Source: Cadophora sp. MPI-SDFR-AT-0126 (Eukaryota; Ascomycota; Leotiomycetes; Helotiales; Ploettnerulaceae). From it: DNA of 64,000 nucleotides. The stretch lies in contig JAGMVK010000011.1 of assembly GCA_020747065.1 (NCBI GenBank), forward strand, positions 1,922,001-1,986,000, given 5' to 3'. Each line of letters opens with the position of its first letter. Position 1 is the stretch's first letter. Under the pieces are notes generated by a model. That model had not been told where the DNA came from. It ran no database searches and worked only from the letters and a program-made list of their open reading frames with translations. The position numbers and the translations under genes are program-made. This document shows, in pieces, positions 1 to 13,100 of this stretch.

Positions 1-2666
1 GCAAGAATCGACTCTCCCCACTCCAGAGAATTGAACTCTAATAATATTTCTTGGCGTATTATACGATAACGCTTTTGCTGATTAGCTGTAGTAGTAGCGG
101 ATTACTAGTCTTAGCTATATAAGAATTATATAATAACGCTTTTTTTAGTTAGTTATATCTATAGTAATATAAAGCGCTGATTAATTGTATTTAGTAATAG
201 TATGGGCTATTATATCTTATTAAAATCTCTAGTAGATTAAATTATAATAGTAGTCGTAGTTATAATATTAGAATTATATTTTTAATATTAATTAAAAAGG
301 TAAAGATAAAGGTAAATAAGTATTATAACTAGTACTATTTTATAAAATTAATTATAATATAGTAGTAGTAGTTATCGAAGATTAAAGTCTAGAGTAATAT
401 TAAGTATTACGATATATAGATACTATAATAAAGTAGTAATATAGGCTATATTTTACTAAAACAAACGTCGTACTATTATAATATCTTAAGAATTACTTTT
501 ATTTTTATTAAATTAAATTAACTTTTACTACTAATTAAAAATATACTCTTAGTAATTATTAATTATAAAAGAAAATATAATTAGCTTTAGTAAAAGATAT
601 AATTAGCTATAGTAAAAGACTGCGGTTAGTTATAATATAGTAGGGAACTATAATTAACTATAGTAGATAATATATATTTAAGATAAGAGTAATATTACGT
701 ATAAGAATAAGTAAACACTACTTAATTCTTTGATTTTTATATATTTGATTTAAGTTATATAAAGTATTTAGCTATAGTAATAGATTATTATTTATTATGA
801 TTATTAAGAGTAGTAGAAGAGCTTACTTTATATTAGTCTGCGATTAGTTTTAGTATTAAGTAAGTATTAAAATAAATAAATACTACTCTTTTCTTATTTC
901 CCCCGGATTTCCCTGGGAACGTTATATAAAATTAAGCGAGGTACGGCCTACTAAGACCTACCTTTCGAGGGGCTGCAATTAGTAATCTCAGAGTCTTATT
1001 AGTTGTATTTACGCGGCTCTAAAATCTTTATAATCTTAATTAAAAAAAAATTTTAATATTAAGATTTAGAATAATTGCTAGAAACTTTAAAAGAGTTTTT
1101 TTATAAAATAATAGAGTTTTCTTATAGAAAATAGGTATATTAATTATTAGTTCTTAACTACTTAATTAATTAATAATTACCTAAGTTATTTACTCTATTA
1201 CTTTTACTTTTACTAAATCCCCGCGTAAGGCTAGGGCTGTTAGCTATTAATTCCCTTATTACTTTACGATTTCTTACTTCTAGTATAACTTCGTTCTTTA
1301 ATTATTTTATTAATAATTTATATTACTTACTTCTTACTTGCTACTTACCTGAGTTAAGTATACCTAATTTATATTAGTATTAGAAGTCTTTACTCTAATA
1401 ATTATATAAGTTATTAGCGCTTTCGCTATTTAAATACGTATTTATATTAATATTCAACTCTATTATCGTACGTATATACTTGCTATTATCTCTTTTATAT
1501 ACTTTTATTTATTATCTTAATAATTTTTATAAATTATAGTCTTTTACTTATACTAATATTACGAACTATAATCTCTAAAGGCTCTAAAAATCCTACACTA
1601 TATAAAGTAAGTCTTATTATAATATAATATATACCTAAATCTTAAGTAAAACTATTATAAATCTATCTAAACCTAGTAATACTAATACTACTATAATCTC
1701 TTGTATAGCTATTTCCTCTACTTGAATTTAATAATAAGTAAATATCAGAATATAAGTATTAATCTATAAGACTATAAAAACTATTTCTTATAAAGTCGCT
1801 ATTTAAGCAAAACTAACTCTCTATAACAAATATCTTATACTACGGCTAGCTATTAGAAAAGTAGTAACTCTAATATATTTAATATAAGTAATCTACCTCT
1901 TAAATCGCCGTCCTTAGTTCCGTACGCTTTATTATTAATACAGTCTTTAGTACTATAGAGCAGAATAGCTAGTCGTAGCTTTATATATCTACGAGTCTAT
2001 TACGACTATATAACTAATAATTTAAGTATTAGTTTTTACGCCTTATGAACTTTAAGCGCGATAGTAGGTTATTAACTAGCTCGAATACTAGTTACTAGAG
2101 AATAAATAACCTCAGTTCTTTCGCTTTCTTTATTTCTATTAATTTACTTGAAACCTTAAGGCTGCTATAATAGACTTATTTATATTAGTTTATCTTTATC
2201 TAGTACTTAAAGTATTCTTACTAGATCTTTTTTAACTAAAACGTAGCGTTACCTTTTTTTTAATAATCTTATAAATATATTATTAGTATTAAATATATCT
2301 AATGATTTTTTATTACTTAAAGATTACTAGGCTTTACTGGAATTTAAATTCACGTGATTCTTTACTAATATGTCTCGCGATAAGTTTTACTATTTTATAT
2401 TTGCAATACCTACGCTATATTAGAAAAACTACTTCTAGATAATATAAATCTATTTTTTTTTAAAGTAATTAGTAAATACAAATTACTAATAATCGTATAA
2501 TTATTATATTGATTTTTATCTAGTTTATAACTTAATCGAAGTCTTCTATTAATATAGGCAACTAGAATCTGCTTTTAGTATTTAATTATCTTAAGAAGAG
2601 CTAATATCTCTAATCTCGCAGGAGTATCTGCTTTTTTTGTTTTTTTTAAATCGTTTCTTGTTACTA
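1..2666. other. AT-rich RIP-degraded DNA, no gene
   Basis: This stretch has no open reading frame of note on either strand and is dominated by TA-rich words, with stops in every frame. A short patch at about 895-1,010 is richer in GC (ccccggatttccctgggaac) and may be a less damaged piece of an old element, but I could not pair it with a second copy or recognise a protein. I see transposon debris and nothing functional. Confidence 0.7.
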
Positions 2667-3103
2667 TATAACGATCTAGTATTTACTTGATGTAAATACA
2701 GAAGACTGTGGTTTGATCTCTATTAATTAAGAAGTAGGTATATTACGTAGACGGTTGAAGACAGTTACTAGTATAAGTAAGAATATTATTTGAGTTAAGT
2801 ATAAAGCTCTTATTTAAAAGCAAATATATTAGTCTTATATAAAACCTTTGTTTTTTATAGATTTTTTTAAATTCCTAAGATTCTTTAAAATTCTCTTAAG
2901 ATTCTTAGAAATCTAAAGATCTATTATATAACCTTTAGTCGCGTTATTTAGCTATTAGATAACTATCTAGTTGTTTACTATATAACTCTCTTAAGTAATA
3001 AGTATTACTAGGTATAAGATCTTGGAAGCTTATAGGCTTCTAGAATTATACTTCTAGAATCTCTCTTCTAAGATCCTATGATTACTTAAGAGCGTCTGTA
3101 ATA
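2667..3103 (-). repeat. LTR of gypsy element 1 (left; 3' LTR for minus-strand pol)
   Basis: 437 bp, matching 8,907-9,343 along its whole length with almost only transition differences. Preceded by TACTA. The start reads tataacgatct against tgtaatagttc in the other copy, all transitions, as expected for RIP. Confidence 0.9.
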
Positions 3104-6100
3104 CTATCCTCTTCTTAGCCTAGCGTAGTTCTTACGCTTAAGTATACTAAAGAAAATATTAATAATAGTCTATAGTTATCTTCTTTTCTTATTATATTCT
3201 TTAATTAATATAAGAAAATTCCTGAGCGATTAGCTCTTTCTTATAGAATTAAATCCTTTGGAATTAAAACTATATTCTATTTTTTATGTAAAAAGACCGG
3301 AAAACCGTATATTATATTAAATACTTTTAATTTGATTTATTATACTAAATATACTTGCTTTAGAAAGAAATATAATACTAGAATACCTTTAGTAAGTAAT
3401 TAAAAGACTCTTAAGAGAGAGAAGCGTAAGCTAGAGAAAGAAGAGTAAGCTACGTATATTACGGAATATTAGACTCGTAAGTAGTATATAGCAGCTATAT
3501 TTATAACTGAAGGCTATCTAGACTATCTTACGTACTAGTGTAAGTTCCTAAAGAAATAGAGAGTAAAGATACTCTACTAAGGACTAAAGAGTATGAACGA
3601 GTTAGAAGAGGTAAAGGCACGAGAGGTAATAAAGAGGAAGAAGGAAGCTTTTATTATTTAATTACTTACTTTACTATTTACTAGTAGTTTTTCTAAATTC
3701 CTGCTTATTAATAAGGCGTTACTTGACTTTAAGAACTTGTTTTAGCAAGACCTGGATTTATTTAATAAAAGTTTTATAATAGCTTAAAGTAATAGAAGTT
3801 AGATTTAGGTTTTTAAGTTTTTTTTGATTATAAGTACTCTTTTTATTTAATTAAGTATTTTAGCTTATTATAGAAGCTCTGATAATTAAGAATAGTTTCT
3901 ACTTTGTATTCGGTGTTCGAGTTAATTAACTATATTTCGGTAATAAAAGCAGGTAACGCTTCTAATAGTCCTAATTTAAGAAGGGATATATGAAATACCG
4001 ACTATATATTTATTATTTTTAAAAGTACTAGTTAGTAATTAATTAATCTCTTAGCTTTAATAATTTTAAATAGTTCTAGCTTTTTATAATCTAATTTATT
4101 ATTTAGTTATTTTATTGCGATATTCTTTTTAAGTAAGTAAACTTTATCTCTTTTTTTAAGTATTAGTCTTATACTACGCTTTTTGTTATAATAGATTACA
4201 GATTACTGCACGATAAAGAGAATATCGGTTGATAATTTTTTATAAAGTTATTTTAACTTATCTTCTTGTAATATAGCTTTTTACGTAGTTTTTTAATCTG
4301 CGATTAGTGTGTTATATACTATTAGATTATATTTGTAATTCGTGTAGAACAGCAATATTCTAATAGTTTCTTAATCTGCGCTATTATATATAAACTAGAT
4401 AAGTAAAAGTAGCTAGATCTAATTATTTTACTTATAGTTTATATAGTACTATAAATAAGTTTCTATTATCTGATTATTTTGTTTTATTTATATATCTATC
4501 TAAGAGTAAAAGGCTATTAATATTTTCTATTTTATTCTTAAGAGCGTAGTAAGAGTTCTCTAAAACTTTAAAGTAAAAAATTTATTTTTATTTAAGATTA
4601 CTTTATTTAGTATTTTATAATTTACGAAAATTATTCGAAGAAATACCTACGCTATAGTTAGCGCATCTTATATCTCTAGTACTAGTACTATATACGCGTA
4701 TTTCGTAAACTTATTTATTATAATATAGATTAAGTTGTACTCGATATCTATAATTAGATTTTTAAAAAGTAGTAGCTTAGTTACGTAGTCTAGGGCAATT
4801 GACTTCTATAATTGTAGTAGGGTATTAGATGACTTTATAAGTTTATATAGAGTATAGTAAGAGGCCTTGTTTCGGATATATATATTATATAATAATACTA
4901 CATTCTTAACTACTTTTTTTATGCCTAGGAAGTAATATTTTCTAAAGAGCCTTAATAGTATTTTAACTATTTTTTAATACTTATAAGCTAGTAACTTATA
5001 CTATTCTTTAACGAATTCTATTTAATCTTTTATTAGAACATAAACTTGTTTTTAATATAAAAGAGCTTTAGTAATAATGAAAAAGAATCTTTTATTTAGT
5101 TATTTCTTTTATTTAATTACGATTAAGTCGTGATTATAGTTTTTCTAGATTTTCTTAGATAAGTAGCTTATTATTACTAGCTATCAATAATTAACTACTA
5201 GCGAATTGTTATTTTTTTGTAGTATAGTATAGGATTTATATATTTTATTTACGAGATATTTTAGTTTTTTACTTAAAGCGTCGACTCGAGCGTTTTCTGT
5301 TTTTTTAATATAAGAAATTCGAAGTTTAATAGTAGAAAACGTTTTATATTAGCAAACTTATTATTAGTTAAGTTTTTTAGTAGTAGTGAAATAAATAAGA
5401 TTCTTATAATCTATTAGGATTTATACTTTATAGATAGCGCTCTTAAGATAAACTTTCTATTTATATACTGCGTTTACGATTACTAGTAGTTCTTTATTAT
5501 ATATATTATAATTAAGTTTTGCTAATAATAGTTTCCACGAGTAGTAAGTTACTAGTTACTATCTTCTATTCTCTTTTAGTTAGCTAAGTATAGCGCTAAT
5601 AGTGTAATCTAAAGAATCTGTTTTTATATATATTTTTTTATTAAGTATAAAAATAGTTAGTACTAGTTCTCTAATAAAGACTGCTTTAAGTGCTTTGAAG
5701 GCGTATTAAGCCTAGTTAGTCTAGTAGAACTCTTTGTTTTTATAAATTAATTCTATAAGTAGTCCGGCGATTCTTAAGTAGTTCTTGATAAATTGCTTAT
5801 AGAAATTAGTAAATCTAAGAAAGGATTATACTTTTTTAATATTTATAAGTCTACTTTATTTAATAATTATTTTAATTTTTTTTAGATTTATAGCTAATTC
5901 TTTAGTAATAACTATATAATTAAGAAAGATAATCTCTTTTTTATCCTAATTATACTTCTCTAGTTTAAGAAGTATATACGCGGCTTCTAATTATTCAAGG
6001 ATAGCTATTATATTTCTTTTATATTATTCTCTATTCTTAAAGTAAACTAATATATTATCTAAATAGTAGATATATATTACATCTAAGTATAGCCGCAAAA

Positions 6101-8906
6101 TATTATTAATTAGACGCTGAAATATAGCTAGTGTATTAGTTAAGCCGAAGGGCATGACTATATACTTGTAGTACCTGAAATAAGTATAAAATACTGTTTT
6201 TTCTTCTTTGTTCTTAGCTATTCTAATAAGGTTATACGTGTCTCATAGGTTAAGCTAAGTGAAGATATTAGCCCCGGTAAGTCTGTCTCGCAGCTCTTTA
6301 ACTAATAGTAGTATATAACGATTTTTTTTAGTAGTATTATTTAGTTAATAGTAGTTAATATATATTTTTTGTTTATTATTTTTCTTTTCTGTAAATAGAA
6401 CGTTACTTTTTTATAGGGATTTAGACTTTCTAATAAAACTTTTTATTAGGTTTTTATTAATATATATCTTAATTATTATTAAGTCTATTACTAAATATTC
6501 TTTTAATAGCTAGAATATTAGTTTAGTATCTAATTCTAACTTGATTCGATAATTATAGTTTTAATATTTAAGTAAGGCCTTAATACCTTGTTTCTTTTTA
6601 AATAGTACTATAAACTTGTAATATACTAATAGTATATCCTTTATTAGTAGATCTATATTTTAGTATCTAAGCTTTTTCTTAGAGGTGGCGCTAATTTCTC
6701 GAATACTTATTACTTCTGTTTCTAGCGGGAAGTATTTATTTCTATAATATCTGAATTTTAGCTTATTTATTATCTAATTAATAATAAGGTTATATTTTTT
6801 TATCTATAGTAGCCTTAAGATAATATTATATTTTCTAATTCTAATAATATTAAACTAGATAACCTCGGAGTACCCGGCGATACTTATATATAGTAGTACT
6901 ATAACTATATTAATTAACTTATTAGCTGCGGCTTTGCTATTAGCTAGTATTAAACAATACTAGTTTTTTTTAACTATAATTAATAAAAAGTACTAGACTA
7001 TAATAGTAGGAGATATGAAGTTCTCTTATATTCTAGAGTCTACTATTACCTATAGCTTTACTTCTCTAATCCGTATATCTATAATAAGATACTATTTTTC
7101 TGTAATAGTAAGCTATTTAGTAGGAAAGTATTCTATATAGTATTCGCTAATTAAGAGATTCTCTTAAACTCGAGCGGTATTACTTAAGTTAATTACCTTA
7201 AATACCTGGCTTGTATCTAGTTTCTTATATATAACGGGGTTTCAAGCCTTATAGTAAGCTTATGAGTTATTATTAACTTCTACTTATATTTTTCGGTTAG
7301 TACTCTTTACTAGTACTTCTTAGGTCTCTCTGAGCTGAGATAGCTTTTAGGTATTAAGTACTAGTGTATAGTCCTTTAGTAAGAACTGTATATATATATA
7401 TATATAGCGCGGTTTTACTAATTTTCTTCTAATTAATTCTTTTATAGTTCTAGTAGACTATCTTGTAAATATTTACTTACTAAGGCCTTCTTATATCAAT
7501 TATACTTGGTTTCTTAATAGTAGTATTAGTACCGACCTAAGTCTAGTAGCGTATATTACGTATTAGTTTAAAGAAACTCTCCTTATACTAGGATACTTCT
7601 TACTATTTTCTAATCTTTAGCTTCTATAATAGCAATTAAAGTAGTTTTAGTTTTAGAGTCTACGAAAGTAATTAGATTTACTTTTTCTTACTATTGCTTA
7701 ATATAAGCTTGTAATTATTATCTAACTCTAAGCTATTTTTATTTTTATCTTTAAGATCTATAGCTAACGTAAGTTATTTTATAGTCTTTATAAGACTGAA
7801 TAGTTCTATTTTATAGCTACTCTTTAAGAAACTTTATTTACTATTAGATTCTCTTTCTTTAATCTACGTATAGATATAGTATTTCTCGAGCTTATTAGTT
7901 ATTATATATTAGTAAGTAGTAGCGAGTTACTTAGTTAGACTATTATAGTTACCGCGCCTTATAATACTGGCGTACTTTTTACTTATTTACTACTTCTTTT
8001 ATTAATAAGAATTAGTTATATATTCTGGAAGGCTATATTTAAAATATAGTTTCTTTTTGCGTTACTTATTTATAACTTCTTTAGAAAGCTTACTATTACG
8101 TAGTTTTTTCTTTTTCTTACAGAAGGTTGCGTCTAGTTTTATTTTACGAGGGTAGAAGGGTTTCTTACTACTATATTCTTAATATATATGTTCTTTTACT
8201 TAGTACTAGTCTTTTCTCTTAAGAAATCTTTTATAGTTCTAGTTATTAATCTTAATAGCTATTTTAATAAGTTTTTGTAAGTTATCCGGTATATCGAATC
8301 TTACGATTTTATTTTTTACTCTGTCTTTTAAGTCCTTATAGTACTAGGCTTTTAGCGCCTTATTGTTTTAGCTAGTTTAATTAGCGAATTACTAGAAGGC
8401 GGGGGTATAAGTAGTAGCAGATCCTACTTATTTAAGGTTCTAGATATTATGTTTGATTATACGCCTTTAATTAATATCGCTAAAGACGCGATTAATACGC
8501 CTTTCGAACTTATTAAAGGATAAGAATATCTTCTATGACTCTTTAGTTATAGTAGTAGATACTTTCCTGTTTTTTATATAGTTTCTAATATAGTTACTTA
8601 GGAATATCTTGATTTAGCTAAATACTTGCTTATAAAGAAATAATACGGATTAAAGGACCTGGTTTATTTCTATAGTAAACTAATACCTATTAAATCTAAT
8701 ATATAGTTTTACTTAAATTAAGTAGGCCTTAAGTTTAGTGCGATTTTTATAGTAAAGATTAGGCTAGATAATCTTTAAAATAAGCTTTAGATTAATAGGG
8801 GCGGCCGATACTGCTACTGGCTTTATAGAGACGTTCGAGAAAGATCTTTTAATAGAGGATATATTATTTACATAAGTCAGTACTTCTAATAAGAAAGTGC
8901 TTAAAG

Positions 8907-9343
8907 TGTAATAGTTCGGTATTTACTCGGTGTAAATACAGAAGGCTGTAATTTAATCTCTATTAATTAAGAAGTAAGTATATTACGTAGATAATTAAAA
9001 ACAGTTACTAGTCTAAGTAAGAATATTATTTAAATTAAGTACAAAGTTTTTATTTAAGGGTAAATGTACTAGTCTTATATAAAACCTTTGTTTTTTATAA
9101 ATTTTCCTAGATCTCTAAAATTTCTTGAAATCCTTTTAAGATTCTTAAAAATCTAAAGATTTATTATATAACTTTTAATTGCGTTATTCAACTATTAAAT
9201 AGTTATTTAGTTATTTATTATATAACTTCTTTAGATAATAAGTACTACTAGATATAAGATTTTAGGAGCTTATAGGCTTTTAGGACTATACTTCTAGGAT
9301 CCTTCTTTTGGGGTCCCGTGATCGCCTAGAAGCGTTCGTGACA
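8907..9343 (-). repeat. LTR of gypsy element 1 (right; 5' LTR for minus-strand pol)
   Basis: 437 bp, partner of 2,667-3,103. Followed by TACTA, the second half of the target duplication. Its last ~80 bases keep more GC (gatccttcttttggggtccc) than the other copy, so the two LTRs were damaged independently. Confidence 0.9.
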
Positions 9344-9921
9344 TACTAATACTATAACTGTCTTGTACTTAGCGGCGCGTTCGATTCGACTTGCCTACTA
9401 TAATAAGTCGATTAGTAAGTATACTCTTTTAATATATACTATTATATATGCTTCTGAGTTTATCTTATTACTGAATCCAGTTATTGTAATTAGTATATCT
9501 GATATTACTGAGATAAATTACCTAGTTATTAATGCCTTTTTTAGATTAGAAAGTTTTAAGGAATAAAACTTAACTTCTAATTTTTGTACTAAGTTCTGAT
9601 TAAGCTATAGCTCTATTACAAATACTAATATCTTTAACCCCTTAGTACTATTGCGAATATATTCTAGCTCTAGTAAGTAGTATACTTTTGTATTAATAAA
9701 CTTAACTTTATATCAGATATTTGATTAAATTATCGATTTAATAATTTCTATAATATCTTCTTATACTACTTCTAGTAATTTATATATATTTGTTTATATA
9801 TCTGCTAGTAAAGTAGCTAATAAAAAAATCCTCTATACTTTTTTTTCTTACCTATTACTAAGTAAGTAAATAATATAGCTAAGTTCTTCTATCTCGACTA
9901 CTAAGTACTATCTATAACTAA
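9344..9921. other. AT-rich spacer between two retroelements
   Basis: The stretch between gypsy element 1 and the copia element, including the target duplications TACTA and ACTAA at its edges. A 67-codon open frame at 9,363-9,566 has no recognisable similarity and sits in RIP-type sequence. I consider it chance. Confidence 0.6.
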
Positions 9922-10118
9922 TATCGAACACGCTCTATTAGAAGTTACATCTGGTCTAGTGTATACTTAGTAAGTATACTATATATATATATAATATACT
10001 CTCAGGCCCTTCCTTAAGGAGGTAACGCTCTTTTAAATATATCTTTTTATACTATACTTTTGCCCTAATTAGGAGATCTTATCTCTTTAACTTAGCTTGT
10101 TCGTACTATTATACAATA
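9922..10118 (+). repeat. 5' LTR of copia element
   Basis: 197 bp, paired with 18,341-18,537. They share the string tgtatacttagtaagtatactatat and the block ccttaaggaggtaacgctct. A 2-base offset near the start is compensated elsewhere. Preceded by ACTAA. Confidence 0.85.
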
Positions 10119-13100
10119 ATTAAGAGCTATATTTTGTCTTATTATCTACTTAGTGTAAATGTAGTTTTATAGCTTTAATTAAGCTATTAAAAGAAGACTC
10201 TCTTAATTATTTTTTTTAATCTATAATCTTTTTACTACTATATCTCTTATAAATAATTCCGATTTTAGAAAAGTACTTAGCTTTAATACTATCTACTTAA
10301 AGCTAGAGGATTTTCTTACTTAGCTTAAGTATTTAATTTTTAGTACTAATATCCTTGGATTATAATTGTTTATTAATCTAAATGCTCTAAATACTTTATC
10401 GCTGTCTTAAATTATTAATAAAACGCCTTAAACTATAGAGTAAATCGCTAAGGATCAGAATACTTACTTACTTTAATCTTATAATATAGATTATATTAAA
10501 TACTTAAAGAATCTTAAAATATAAGTAAAAAGATCCTTATTAATTCTAGATAGTTCTTAGAGTAATACTCCTAAAACTAAGATACGCTCTTAGATATAAA
10601 TAATAGGAGAATTATCTTTACTAGATTATATACCTAGAGCTCTACGTAAACCTAAGATTATTAAAAGCTTTAATTATAAATCTATAGCTAAATTAGAATC
10701 CGAGCTTTAGAAAATAAATATTTCTATTTAGTAATCCTAAATAATATAGTACTAAAAGCTCTATAAATAGATCAAGAAAACTATAGTAAGGTAATACTTT
10801 AAGATTATAAATATAAAGATTATTTTAAGTAGAGATTTTAATATCTAAGTCTTACTATAAGTATTAAAATGTATTCTTAATTAAACTAAGATAATAATCC
10901 AGTTAGTAATAAGAAGTAAGTACTAAGCTTCCCTTAAAGTAGCTAATAAAGCTAAGACTAATCCTAAAATATAGATTATATCTTACTAAGAGCTTATTCA
11001 TAAGGGTATCTTATACTATATTCCAAAAGTTAATGAAGCTCTTAGTATTACTGATTTCCTAATTACTATAAGTAACTTCGATTATATATAGTCTTATAAA
11101 TACTTTCTTAGCTTTAAAGAGGCCGATGATCTTAGAAGCTTATAGCTATATACTCTTATATAGCTTGTAAGACTCTTTTATACTAAGGAAGTGGATATTT
11201 AATATCGTAAGCTTGTAAATAGAAAGGAAAAGGAATATAGATATTTTACTACTCTTAGTAAAAGGAGTAGTAATACTAGTATTAATACTATAATAGTTCT
11301 AAAGTTTAGGGATACTAGTGGAAATAATATAGTAGGAAATAAGTATTTATACTTAAAGGATTATATATATAGTTAAGCTCTAAAGGATTATGTAAAGCTC
11401 CAGCTTATAGTCTGCAGTAAAACCTTCTTTTATATAGGAAAGAGAAAGCTCTTTATATTAAACGCAGCTACTAAAGAGATTCGTAATTACTTTATTATTA
11501 GTAAATAGAGAATACTAAGATTAAATTTTAATAAGGGAACTAATAGAGCGTTACTACTAAGTATAGAAAGCGCTCTTAAGAGATAGGAATCTAATAAAGC
11601 TTAGAGAAAATTAAAAGGAGTATTCCTTAGAAACTTAATAAATAAGAGTAAGATATCTTCTAATAATTTTATTATAATACTTCTAAGCTTAAATAAAGCT
11701 TTCTAGCCCGGAATCTACTTTACTTAGGGATTATACGGATATTACCTCTTATCTATAAATATATTACTTAATAACTGTAGAGCTATGAGCCTTATTAATA
11801 ATATATCCTTATTAAAGCCTAGTATATTCGTTAAGGTAGGTTTATAAGATATTATTAAGTATGGAAGCTCTTAGTTACTAATTATTAGATATAAAACATA
11901 TATTCTAAAAGATATTCTTTAAGGCCTAGATAGAAAGACTTTTAATCTTACGCTTATTAAGGTAGCTATTATTAAAGGTTTTCATATAAATATTATCTCG
12001 GAAGCTCGCTTATAGAATATTAGATTATAGTACTACGGAATAGACTATATACTATACTAGCGTGACAATACTTAGCTTATAAGTGATTACTTAATTATTC
12101 AAAAGCTTATTCGTGAATTTAATCTTATATTCTTTAAATATAATAAGTGTTTAAACTATTCGTTAAACTTAAGTAAGATCTTATATAGTAAAGTAAGTAT
12201 TATTGTATTTTCTAGTACTAATCGCTAAAGGCTACGCGCTTTCTATCTATTACGTGATTACAGTATAACTCGCTTAGGTATAGAAAGGTTATAGTATCTA
12301 CGAACTAGGTACTTAGGTTTAGATACTCTTTAAAAGTTAATAGGAGCTTCTAAGGGTATAAGATTCTCTGATATTATTAGACGTTTAAAGTATGAGTAAT
12401 ACACGCTAGTATATACCTTATAAGTTATATCTCGCTATTTAAATAAGCGATAATTAGTAAGGCTATTCTAGAGGATTAGTTAGGATCTATTTAACTTCTT
12501 AGTTTACTTTAGAAACTACTTCTAGCTCCTTATACTTAAATGCGAGTATAGCGGACTACTTATTAGCTATATACTCTAATTAAAAACATATAATAAGGTA
12601 TTTAAATGTATCGAGAGCTTTAAATGTTAGGTGCGGACTTAGTTTAGACTTTTGATTTATAAATTTAAGTATAATTAAGAAAAGGCAGTTATTATTATCT
12701 AGGGATTTATAAGATATAAGATATAAGTAGATAAGCTCGGTATTAAGCTTAAGATCTCGTTAATTATAACTTATAAACTGAATAATATAGCAGAATAAGC
12801 TAGCTAAGAGGTAATCACGAGGGGTATTAAAATGCGGCTATTTATAAATCTTCCTAAGGAACTTGGACTTAAATATACGCTAGTAGATATTTATTTATAT
12901 AATAGATATCTAAATCGTATATAAAATTAGAGATTACTACTTGAAATAAATAATTAGTAGTTCTGTAATTACTTTTAATAGTATAATCCTGCGATTATTA
13001 TAAGACTAATAGTAGATTTTAAACCTAACTAGAATAGGATCTATATCTTTAGATATAAGGTATACTTATTAATAGTAGAATAAGTACTTAGATAAGAAAA

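Larger units (their letters stand above)
2667..9343 (-). mobile_element. Ty3/gypsy LTR retrotransposon, complete but RIP-inactivated
   Basis: Two direct repeats of exactly 437 bp (2,667-3,103 and 8,907-9,343) bound a 6.7-kb element. The 5-base target duplication TACTA lies at 2,662-2,666 and 9,344-9,348. LTR ends resolve to TGTAAcg...cgtgACA once C-to-T and G-to-A changes are allowed. On the minus strand at 6,042-6,160 reverse transcriptase is readable: a stretch ending MPFGL (6,141-6,156) and, further on, YLDNILVY, the family's YLDDILVY with the second catalytic Asp turned to Asn. Stops interrupt all frames. By family order gag should lie near the 8,907 end and RNase H and integrase toward 3,104, but I did not verify those domains. 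The element cannot encode a working polymerase. Confidence 0.9.

Noticed and set aside
9363..9566. 67-codon open frame in AT-rich DNA as a gene
   Set aside because: No recognisable features, lies between two retroelements in RIP-type sequence; open by chance.
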